From Oscarella lobularis (Eukaryota; Porifera; Homoscleromorpha; Homosclerophorida; Oscarellidae), in NCBI RefSeq assembly GCF_947507565.1, contig NC_089178.1:1116001-1180000 (forward strand): a stretch of DNA of 64,000 nucleotides, given 5' to 3'. The notes under the pieces are model-generated. The model did not search any database. It was not told the DNA's origin and saw only the letters and a program-made list of their open reading frames with translations. Below, one piece after another: positions 13,041 to 23,800 of the stretch. Position numbers and translations under genes: made by a program. Every line of letters begins with the position of its first letter. Positions within the stretch are counted from its first letter, which is position 1.

Positions 13041-13472
13041 ATGGAAGTGCTACGAGAGCACGGAGGATTTCTGAGCAACTACGAAGTGTACAGCATGCTG
13101 TGCGAATCGCAAGAGACGCTTTCAAAAGTCAAGGGCCCCACTCGGGGTCTCGAAAACCTCGCAACGATCGCCTACGAAACGACCAAGTATCTCGCAGGCA
13201 CGGCATGCCGCGTGCAAAGCCCAACCGTAATCGAAACCTTTCTGGCCGCCGTCGCGCCGTTTGAATTGACAAAAGCGGAAAAACTGCAAATATTGAATCT
13301 TCGTCCAACGACTCCAGTCGAAATCAGCCTAATCGTCGAGGAGAGCGATAGGCGACTGAGCGAAGAACGCGTCGAGGAACTTCTGCAAGTCGTGCGTCGA
13401 ACGCTGCCGGATCCCAATCCGGAAGGCGAGCGGGGAGACAACGAAGAGACGGACAGAAACGAAACAACGTGA
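13041..13472 (+). CDS. CRCP: CRCP / RPC9, RNA polymerase III subunit
   Basis: A single-exon ORF of 143 residues; human CRCP is 148. It shows the conserved LLSNYEV-type start (FLSNYEVYSML), then a YET-x-KYL motif (AYETTKYLAGTACRVQSP) and a highly conserved LTKAEKLQ-x-LN-x-RP-x-x-x-VE stretch (LTKAEKLQILNLRPTTPVEI). VEESD-x-RLSEE and an acidic C-terminal tail follow. CRCP (Rpb4-like, Rpc17 in yeast) pairs with RPC8 to form the stalk of Pol III, which synthesises tRNA and 5S rRNA. Its stop lies 68 bases from the convergent end of the next minus-strand gene. Confidence 0.92.
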   Translation: MEVLREHGGFLSNYEVYSMLCESQETLSKVKGPTRGLENLATIAYETTKYLAGTACRVQSPTVIETFLAAVAPFELTKAEKLQILNLRPTTPVEISLIVEESDRRLSEERVEELLQVVRRTLPDPNPEGERGDNEETDRNETT

Positions 13473-13540
13473 CTGTGGCAATGTTTAATTAAATGTCTTA
13501 TAGTTTGACTGCTTGGCAGTCGTTTATAGCTCTTTTGACG

Positions 13541-15657
13541 CTATTTGGATATCGAATCAGTTGATATTCGTTTAACAACATCGTCTATTAGTCGAAGTGT
13601 TGGTGCCGTCAGTGGATACTCAGGAGGCAACTTTTGACTGATAATAGGGTTCTTGAAGTAGTACCTAAGAGAAGAGAAAGATTCAAAAGATAATCCTTTT
13701 ACAATGGTTATTATGATTGCAATCTTATTATTTTTCCCTTGCCTGAATTCCTCGGCGTAAGTTTCCTTTATGTGTAGTGTCGTCTTGGAACTGTATTGAA
13801 GAAACATTTTGAGAAGGTAGACCTGCTGGTAAAGTAGGATGAGACGGGTGGCAGGAAACGACGGCGTTGGTGTCAGCGTTGTTCGAGTGACAGTCGCAAG
13901 CACTTGCATCACTCTTCTCATCAGTCCTTTAACAAAGTTTTTCTTTGGGCACAAACAAAACATTGGATTGGCTGTGCCTGTCATTTCCGGGGGACAGTTA
14001 CCGTTTGTGAAATCGAATCAATTTGATTAAACAGCCAACATATGTTGATGAACGACGATCCTTGAGACGTCGATTGCCACGCCATCTGTCAAAATAATTC
14101 GTTGCCATTGCATCAGACGTTCTGTCAGCCTTACGTGATGAGAAGCGAGGCTCAGTTCAAAGAGAACAGCCGTTGCAGCGTCGGTCAGGTCATCTAATAT
14201 CTCTAGTGTCTGTAAGAATGATTTTTTTTCTAGGAAACATTTGATCCAAAATTGTCACTCACTTCTTTGCTCTGCTTCGTAGCTGCCTCCTGTTTCACCA
14301 AAGAAAAATCCGTTTCTAATAGGAGCCCTGTCAAATAGATGAAGAGAAGATCTCTGAGGAAGAAGAGAGTCACACGAAATAGGCATTCTAGAAGTCTCGT
14401 AGTCACCGGCTGTTTGCTAATAGTTCAGCGCGATTTTCCGCTATTTCCGTTTCTCGAAACGTAAGTGCAAGCGTTTCTAGAACGAGCACGGAAAACTCCA
14501 GCTGATCTTCCTGATTGTACGCAACGTGGGAAGTCGACGAAGACTTCAATGCCTTCTCAAGTTGCTCCAGTAAGAACTTGAGGAGATCGGGCGTCTAGGA
14601 GACCACGTGCATTCAACGCAACTCTAAAAAATAAGTCTTCGTACTCTCCAGAATTGTTTACGTATGGAGAGAAATCTCTCGCAGGCCGTCTTGAGTTCCT
14701 GTATCAGTGGATAGAGACGCTCGAGCGATTTGGCGGCGAATATTTGCTGTTTCATCTGCTGAAACAACGCCGTCTCGTCGCTGGAGAGAGTAATTCAGAA
14801 AAAAATCAAAGACGCGTCTGTGGAGCGGCTGGTTACCTCTCTGTCTTTGAAGGCGACCTAAACGTGCAATAGCCCTGCGCAAAATGAACCGTCGCCTCCT
14901 GATGAAACGAAACGTGAGGAGATTTTTCTTTCCGGGTGAGAATCTCTCCACTCACTATCTGATAGTTTAGTATTGCCGTCTGGAGTTCCATGAACAAAGG
15001 CGACTGTTTCACTAGGACGTAAATGTCGAGCTCTCCGGGCCCTTTCAATGAGAGCAGCCCCTCGTGTATAAGAGGTCCCACTCGCGGTGAAGCGGCGGGC
15101 GAAGCGGCGGGCGACGAGGCGGAGAATACGCTGTCTCCGTAGCTGGGAGACTTGAGCGTCGAAGGCTGTAGGGCAGGACTACGAGGAGCTTTTTCTAATG
15201 ATATTTTTCGATTGTAGGGACTAGTCGGAGCCGAAGTCGATCCTCCGCGCGGCGTCGAAGAAATGCTCTTGGGTGTCGACGATCCACTCGATTGCCGGCG
15301 ATATCGAATGCGTATGTGATGCGTGTTCTCTCTCTCGGTTCCCGACAGGAAGTTGGGGTAATCGGGCACCTGAGAAAAGCCGTTATACAGGATCGTCGTA
15401 GCGTAGCAACGGTGCTAAGTCGTTACCAAAGCGACGTCGTCGATTTCAGCGAGATCGAGAAGGGTCTTGAGAAGTTTCGGCGGACTCTCGGTCGAGTAAA
15501 GCGTTCGATGGCCGAGGATGATGTGTTTTAGGGCGCGTTTCTCGTCGATAGACACGATTACGGCCGTTTCGTAGCATCGCAATCGTTCGTATTTGTCCAG
15601 AGGCAAGGCCCGTTTGAGGAAGCTCTCCAAGCGCGCGTTTTGTCGTTTAAATGCCAT
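13541..15657 (-). CDS. C12orf56/DUF4551-like protein
   Basis: A multi-exon minus gene. It starts at the ATG at 15657 (MAFKRQNARLESFLKRALPL), because the few in-frame codons upstream contain no ATG. The first exon reads ERLRCYETAVIVSIDEKRAL, then HIILGHRTLYSTESPPK, and joins at about 15371 to VPDYPNFLSGTERENTHHIR. This pattern (a PH-like start, LTENPPK-type motif and DYP-x-FLS) resembles the animal family of human C12orf56 (DUF4551), whose function is unknown. A Ser/Pro/Ala-rich, probably disordered segment follows (near 15290-15080, with repeated SPAASPAASP), then helical segments. The last exon runs about 13665-13541 and ends RISTDSISK. The family call is from memory of the motif pattern and is moderate. 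It could be another PH-like scaffold. Confidence 0.5.
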
Positions 15658-15779
15658 ACCGCCCACTGTCAGGAAGAGGAAGAGTCAACCTCGTTTGCTG
15701 TTGTCGTTTGCTGTTGTCATTCGCTTTGAGACATTACGCGATCGCAATTTATTACGTACTGTACGCACGCTAGGTAAAT

Positions 15780-18700
15780 TCATACCACGCCTCCAAAGGA
15801 ACAAGGTGCCTTCGTAAATTTTACGTTGAACGATTCGTGCGTGTGCCTTTGCTTGTCCGAATAGTCCCGAAGAAATTGCGCAACGTCAATTATGAGATCA
15901 TCATTCAAAAAGCGTTCAGCAAGTAAGAAGCTTTCTTCCCCGGGGCTCTCCTGAAAAACGCATTATACTATACTTCATTTATTTGCACAGATTCAATTAC
16001 TTTATCAAGTATTCTTCCATCTTTCAAGACGTTATTCAAAAGTTTTGACTGATTGGGAATCAAATGCCATTGACGGGCTTGAGTAGCCATTGCCCCCCAA
16101 ATCCAACCTCCTTCCACACCGGACGGATTGGTAACCACAGATAAGCGATCACCCATTTCCTTGACAAACTGCTCTCTAATAGTAGGAGACGGCGTTATGC
16201 AGCAAGCAGGGAGTATCTTTTGTTTACCTTTGTATCAATACGCCATCTACATTCGTCACGTAGCCAAAGTCGTAAGGCAATCGATACGGATAGAATAGTT
16301 CATACTAGAGGACCACACTCAGCTGAGAAGAAATCAGTAGCAACGCAGTACCTCTGATGTTGAAGCCACTGCCATTCGCTGACGATTCACTCCAGTGAAC
16401 AACTTCCTACAAAAACGAATCTATCTCTACTCCACTCATATCCTAATATTCGCACTCTGCTACGGCCAAGTTTTTTCCCAGACGTAGCTGAGTCGTCGAG
16501 ATGTCACCGTTGGATTTCTAGGTGCACTATACAGTAAGAGAGTATCAACTTTTGCTCGCGTACGGTCATTAGACAGGTAGCCTTCGTCACGTTAAAGGGT
16601 TGGAGCCATATCATCTCATCGACAGCCAGTACAATATACCTGAAATGAAAGAATGAGCCAGAAATATCTGGATAACGTAAACTAACTTTGACGTGCATTT
16701 TTCCTTTAGGACTGACGCTAAATTCCGGCCAAACTCTCCCGCTCGGTCTTCAACAAGTTCAATGTCAATTCCATAATCGGAAACGCAATCAACAGCTTTT
16801 CTGTAACTGCAAAGAAAGATTCGATACGGTCTCGCGTTTGGGGATGCCGGCTTGCCTCCTTTCAAAAACCTTTCCATCGGCTCGATAAAGAATCCACACT
16901 TTGTTCAAACCCACTCCCATGGAAACTAAACTCTCGAGAAACGCCAAAGTCTGAACAGGGCGATCTCTCGTAAACAACACCACGTCGGTAGTAAGACTAA
17001 AACAACGCTTTGTTTTTTCATAGGAGAGAATAAGAGACAGAATATTACGACTCGGGATTACAGCTGGGTTCCACAGGGTCAAGCGCAATAGGAGGAATCG
17101 GCGGTAAGTTGAGCAAAGGAGCTGATATGGCCTTAACCGTCCTCACAATGACGGCGGATCCTCGCTGATGAAGCGTCCAGTCACGGCTCACATCGCACAC
17201 GGTGGTCCACATCAATTTGTGCTCGTCCTTTAGAAAAGAAACTCAAGCAAGCAAGAATAGGAAAGAGTCAGAGCGTACTTCACTTAGCCCATTGACAGCC
17301 AATATATCGTGGCTCGATGCGCTTCTCAAAAATCTCGCAAGGAGATCATAGACGTTATCTGACCTAAACAATTCAGGTACGTTCAGTGCAAATGGCATTT
17401 TATCCATCCATTCTCTTATAACCCAGGAGCTGAGTCCGTCGACTCTATCCAAAACAGCATCGGTTCTTGAAATTGACCTTTTGCCTGAGACAGAACAATA
17501 CGAAATATTGCCGTCATCTATGACGTCTACAAACTCTTCTAATGAGATCTTCAACGTCACCGCCAGAAAATGAAGCTATGATACCGCGCGTTTCCTCTTC
17601 CCTTTTTAGGTACTCTCCTTTTGAAAAAAACGTATTCACAGACCAAATTTAGAATTGATTTCTACCAGGTCGAATTGCCACGACGGCGTCCCAATGCATT
17701 AGAATCATCATACTTAAATCCTAACGAGAGAACCATGAACTTCTCTTTATTTTCCCCGGTCCCCCCCGTACCCGATGAGTCCCAAGCTGTACAAAAACTT
17801 TCGGGTCAAATTCCTTTACCAGGCTGTCAATGATCGCCACTCTGTGATGTGTCTGTCTAAGAATATGAGTAAATCTCGGTCCAAGTGCAACAGAGGATCT
17901 CTTATACCTATGGCCATCATCTGGGGGAAGAGGAATCTGCATTCCATCTTTCCAAATCAGATCGCATTTCATTCCGTAGACAGGAAGTTGTGTAGCTGAC
18001 TCGTCCAAGTCTTTTTTCGGTTTAGGCGTCTCTGAATCTGAATCTGAGTCTTTTTGTTCCTCGTCAGTTCTGTATCGCTGAGCCATGCTATACTCTTGAA
18101 ATATCGTGTTGAGAAAAACTCGCAGACGTACAAGAGGCCCGCCGGAATTTCTTGCGCAAAAGCAAATTAATTCTCCACCGTACGATAGGCAGTCAGGACG
18201 CCTTACCTACTAAGAATGCTCCTCTGCACAGAAACCCTTTCTTCAGGCAAATTGACAGCGTAGACTTGCGGAAGAACAATGAATCGATAGCCAGCGGCAT
18301 TTAGTTCACGGCTGTACGAGCATTTGTCACGGCCATATCTATCGCAGACACTAAACAAGCAGAAACGACGTCTAAGTATTCAATGTACCCAGCAAACATG
18401 GGATTCATTAGAGGAGCGTCTGACTTGACCACAAAGTACGGCTCCACGTTTTCTCTAAATGACATTTATGTTAAATTAACTCGAGGGCTTCGACTCTCAC
18501 CGATAACCAACTTCGTACGGCAGCAATTCATTATACCATTTGTGATAGTTCACAATGGCATGAGAAACGACAGCAAAGGCCTTAAACTGCGAATCATGCT
18601 TTTGCAGTTCCACCAAGAAGTCTTCCTTAGTTGGCAATTGATCAACAACAGATTTGCTCTAAGAGAGAAGATCACAACAGCACAAAAGCCCTCACGTCAT

Positions 18701-19921
18701 CTTTCTCACAGTAAAAATTGGGGTTATGAAAGCGCAACGAGAACATTCTCTTTCGATCGACTCCCTAGCTTCATCTATATAAGCCCTCAATTGCTGTTCT
18801 GAAGCACTTGGAAGGATGTCGACGTCGACGTAGTAGACGTGCTCTGTCGTCGCGCTTTTGATGGCGAAATTTCGAAGATAATTAACAGGATAAAGAGACG
18901 AATCGTCGTCGTTCAAAACGTCTTCGAAGACGACGTGGACGTCGACGTGATTTCGCACGTGGACGCTAGACTGGTGAAATCGTATAAGCTCCTTCAAAGA
19001 CTCTTGATTGGACAGTCGTTTGGGACCGTTTTCATTGCGAAAGAGGAGCAGAGAAGCCGAAATGGGACCCAGCCAGACTTTAGCCTGTCAAAAGAAAAAA
19101 TCTATAATGTAGTATTGCACGGATTTTTCTGAGTTACCAGTCGCTCGAGGCTTGAGAGTCTGTCCAGTGTGAGCTGAGTGGCAAGAGTGATTTGCTTCTG
19201 GTTCTGCCTCATCTGTCTCTTTAGGAAAGTTGATTTCGTTGGTCTCCATATGGGATAGCTATTCTCGTACAGCGGACACGAATTAAAATCTCGATTCTCT
19301 GCCGCAAAATCGACAGATACGTCGTCGACGAATAGTTCCACTCCAGAAAAATCTCCTTCGACGACAATGGATAGCATTAGAGAACCAATTGATTGACTGG
19401 ATGGCACTTGTATGCAATTAAAGACAAAATCGGACGATTCCTTTGTAGCAATAGCCTGCTTGATGTAAAACAACTCTCCATCACTATACCTATAAGACTT
19501 CGAGTATGATTGATATTCTGCTGTGCTAGCCTGCGTCTTACTCGATGTCTACAAGAACGTAGGGCGTGGAGTGCGAAGAAGAGCTCCGATTAGCAATTTT
19601 GAGCATCGAGGCCCATTCAATGACCAATACGGAATTAGTAGACGATTTCGAGCGGAGATTTTCGTTCGATACGAATTGAGACGCAAATACTGCTCGTTCC
19701 GACGAGATCGATGTCGCTCCTCTAATCTGAAACGACTTAGTACCCGTAGAAGAGCGCTCGACGCTAATGGATAGGAGTTCGGGAGATGGATCGACGATAT
19801 TCCACAGGTTCGGCCTTTCTTTGCACTTCCAATGACTGAATCCTTCTTCGAATGATGGATTACTTAAGATGTTAGCAGAAGAGAGCGAGAGGAGAACGAG
19901 AAATAGAAAAAGAGAAGACAT
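15780..19921 (-). CDS. Secreted/Golgi glycosyltransferase: CBM-like + GT49 + second GT-A-like domain
   Basis: It starts at 19921 with a signal sequence (MSSLFLFLVLLSLSSA), then a CBM4/9-like beta-sandwich opening NILSNPSFEEGFSHWKC (about 19873-19200). Next is a GT49 domain: YPVNYLRNFAIKSATTEHVY followed by YVDVDILPS, whose DVD is the expected metal-binding motif, then VEPYFVVKSDAPL and YRFIVLPQVYAVNLP. GT49 enzymes include LARGE and B4GAT1, which add glucuronate in the matriglycan pathway. After a linker (18086-17250) comes a second GT-A-like region: TDVVLFTRDRPVQTLAFLES, then VLAVDEMIWL with a possible DxD-like VDE. The end is near 15780 (FTKAPCSFGGVV). About a dozen exons are involved and not all joins were phased, so it could be two adjacent genes, although only one signal peptide is seen. 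It likely acts in ER/Golgi. Confidence 0.65.
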
Positions 19922-20017
19922 CGTGCATTCAGCACCCGGATATTTACAGTAGACGTTAACCCATATGATATCTAGTCAATCTAATTCACAGGCAAAAGAG
20001 AAAAGTAGAGAATAATA
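19610..20017 (-). repeat. Source copy of a local duplication (first exon and leader of the glycosyltransferase)
   Basis: This block of about 400 bases covers most of exon 1 and the immediate upstream leader of the glycosyltransferase gene. It is nearly identical to 30111-30537, about 10.5 kb away in the same orientation. A second shared segment of about 55 bases lies at about 20048-20102 and again at 30004-30058. Confidence 0.85.
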
Positions 20018-20833
20018 TTGTGGGGTTGCATGGTTCAATACCGAATTAGGTTATCTCAACGTCACGGAGTCTCTGGGGAAACGATGGTGCTCGTCGGCGT
20101 GTCACACTGTGCACATATAAAAACGTATAATACCGTTTGTCGTTTCGATATGACTCTAGCCAAGAAGATTACGTCTTTCTGGAATGGCTTGATTTGTCGG
20201 CAAGTCTTCAAACTGCAATAAAATTATGCTATAGTTGGTATGCACTTTCTCGATCCGGCGTCAATCAGTGGATAGAATCTTACGTGTAAAGCTTCCGCCC
20301 AGCAAAACAGACCAAGAAGTATTGTACAACAACTAGAGCTTCAGGGCAGCTAGGCCTACAGTAGTATGCACCCGGCCTCAATTAAAAGTGCACTCGCACG
20401 ACAGAAACAGAGCTTCTTGATGTGGAAACGACGACAGCAGATGCCTCTTCCCGCGCGATATATGCGCATTTTATGTGGTGAGTCATTCGATTTCATTCAG
20501 AACCGTCCGTATCACAGTACATGGAGGACCGCGAGGGGTATAGGTGGTGGAAATTAACCGGGGCGGCTCGCATTATCATACAATCAAACGTAGAAACAGG
20601 TCAAGAAGCTATTAGACATTGCAGTTGGCTTTCTGGAGGTTGCTGAGGGACTATAGCCGACTGACGCGATTGTTTCTCGACTCTAGCGGATTCTCCCCCG
20701 CGCGTACAGTTACGTATACACAGACCGAAGTGCACTGCGCCTGGTAGACGGTACGGATGAAAAGATGCTAACAGAGAACAAAGAAGTGGCGGTAAAGTAA
20801 ACCATGCAGCGCGCCGATAAAATGAGTTCTTAG
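20018..20833. other. Intergenic region, no gene seen
   Basis: This 0.8-kb gap lies between the leader of the glycosyltransferase and the 3' end of the pentapeptide-array gene (both minus). It holds the 55-base segment shared with 30004-30058 and otherwise only short ORFs without recognisable features. No RNA gene was recognised. The right part is probably 3' UTR of the pentapeptide gene. Confidence 0.5.
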
Positions 20834-23800
20834 CTAGCACTTTGACCGAGGAAGGAAGAAGCGCACGCGATTCCCACAGATCGAAAGCGACACCACTTCG
20901 AGGAAAAGAGTGCACTTTTCTTCGACTTCTCGTAGAAACAGTTGTGCTAGGGGTGACTTCTCGACAAGCTTGGTGGTTCCATGGCTCCTTGAAACGAACA
21001 ACGCATTGTCCTCAAATATGCAGATGCAATGGGTCACGTTATTGAGAAATGACAGAGACATCGTCGACTTGAAGAACCCGCCGCTACGACAACTGACGTT
21101 GCTCAGCGATAGACTCAGCAGATTCGACGATTCCACAGAAGTGCGAATGAACTTCGAATTCGCGACAATCATCCTTCGGAAAGTGGAGTTGAACACGGTC
21201 AGATTGAAAAAGCGCGAACCGATGAGACTGAAAAGATTCGAGCTCTCTTTGTGCAAACGTAGATGCTGTGCAGACGAATTGACGATGGAGAAATTAAACG
21301 ACGTGCCGTTGATGAGACTAAAGTTGCTCAGATAGCTTTCAACGATCAACGTGTTGATCTTCGTCGAGAAGAAGTTCGCCACGTTGACGGCAGAAAGGCG
21401 ATGAAGAGTGACATTTACGGCTGTATGGTTGTGATGCGTCACGTTGACGTTCGTTCCGTTGATCGACAGGACATTCGTCGACGTCCAATTGTGCGTCGTC
21501 GTGCTGACGTAGCACACGTTGAAGCGGGTCACGTTCACTTCGGTGAAGTTCGTCATAGTGGAATTGATGATCGATGCGTTTGTCATCGTCAGATTGTGAA
21601 GCGTAATGTTGATTCCAGTGTAGTTGACCATCGCGAGGTTGAAGTTCGTTTCATTGATCGATGTCAGATTGATTGAGGTATAGTTCACCATGGTCACGTT
21701 GATGTAGCTCATGTTAAACGCCGTAGCGTTGATGCGAGTCATGTTTGTGACGCTACTGTTGATCATCGAAACGTTCGAGTACGTTGCGTTGACAAACAAG
21801 ACGTTGATCAGGATGTAGTTATAGTTCGTTACGTTGATGTTCGACGTGTTGATAGAGAGAACTCCAATTGACGTCCAGTTGTACGTCGTCACATTCGCTA
21901 GGCTCAGGTTCAGTCGAGTGACGTTGATCTCGGTAAAGTTGACCATGGTCGAGTTGATGTAAGAAACGTTCATCAACGTCAAATTGTGACACGTCACGTT
22001 GATGGCCGTGTAGTTGTACGACGTCACGTTCACGTGAGTGGCATTGATGGACATCAAATTGATTGAAGTCCAATTCCACGACGTCATGTTGATGTAGCTC
22101 ATGTTGAACGACGTGACGTTGATTCGCGTGACGTTCAGAGCAGTGCTGTTGATCAACGAGACGTTCGAGTACGTAGCATTGACAATAGTGACGTTGATCA
22201 ACGTGTAGTTGAAGTTACTCACGTTAAAACTAGAGCCGTTGATAGACAAGACGTGCATTGACGTCCAGTTGTACGTCGTAACGTTGACGAGGCTCACGTT
22301 CCATCGAGTGGTGTTGACCTCGGTGAAGTTGAGTATGCTTGAGTTGATGAACGACACATTCTTCATCGTCAGATTGTAGTGAGTAATATTGATAGCCGTG
22401 AAGTTCAACATCGATACGTTGATGCTCGTTTCGTTGATCGACGTCAGATTGATTGCGGTGAAATTCTCCATGGTCATGTTGATGAAGCTTGCGTTGAATC
22501 GAGTGACATTCACCAACGTCACGTTCACAGCGCTGCAGTTGATCATCGATACGTTTCCGTAAGTCGAATTGAAAATAGTCACGTTGATCAGAGTGTAGTT
22601 GAAGTTGCTCACGTTGAAACTCGAACCGTTGATCGAGAGAACTTGAATCGACGTCCAGTTGTACGTCGTAACGTTCACCAGGCTCACGTTCCATCGAGTG
22701 GTATTGACCTCGGTGAAGTTGAGCATGCTTGAGTTGATGAACGACACGTTCCTCATCGTAAGGTTGTAGTGAGTAACATTGATGGCCGTGTAGTTCAACA
22801 GAGACATGTTAATGTTCGTTTCGTTGATCGACGTCAGATTGATTGAGGTCCAATTCTGCACTGTCGTGTTGATATAGCTAGCGTTGAAATGCGTAGCATT
22901 AATCAACGTCACGTTCACGGCGCTGCAGTTGATCATCGATACGTTCGAGTACGTTGAATTGAAGATAGTAACGTTGATCAACGTGTAGTTGAAGTTGCTC
23001 ACATTGAAACTGGAGCCGTTGATCGAGAGAACTTGAATCGACGTCCAGTTGTACGTTGTAACGTTGACGAGACTCACGTTCCATCGAGTGGTGTTAACCT
23101 CAGTGAAGTTGAGCATGCTAGAGTTTATAAACGACACGTTCCTCATCGTCAGATTGTAGTGAGTAACATTGATAGCGGTGTAGTTCAACAGAGACATGTT
23201 AATATTCGTTTCGTTGATTGACGTCAGATTGATCGAGGTCCAATTCTGCACTGTCATGTTGATGTAGCTAGCGTTGAAGTGCGTAGCATTAATCAACGTC
23301 ACATTCACAGCGCTGCAGTTGATCATCGATACGTTGCCGTACGTTGAATTGAAGAGGGTAACGTTGATCAGAGTGTAGTTGAAGTTGCTCACGTTGAAGC
23401 TCGAGCCATTGATTGAGAGAACTTCAATCGACGTCCAGTTGTACGTCGTCACGTTCACCAGGCTTACGTTCCATCGAGTGGTATTGACCTCGGTGAAGTT
23501 GAGCATGCTTGAGTTGATGAACGACACGTTCCTCATCGTCAGGTTGTAGTGAGTAACATTGATGGCCGTGTAGTTCAACAGAGACATGTTAATGTTCGTT
23601 TCGTTGATCGACGTCAGGTTGATCGAGGTCCAATTCTGCACGGTCATGTTGATGTAGCTAGCGTTGAAGTGCGTAGCATTAATCAACGTCACGTTCACAG
23701 CGCTGCAGTTGATCATCGATACGTTTCCGTAAGTCGAATTGAAGATCGTCACGTTGATCAACGTGTAGTTGAAGTTGCTCACGTTAAAACTAGAGCCGTT

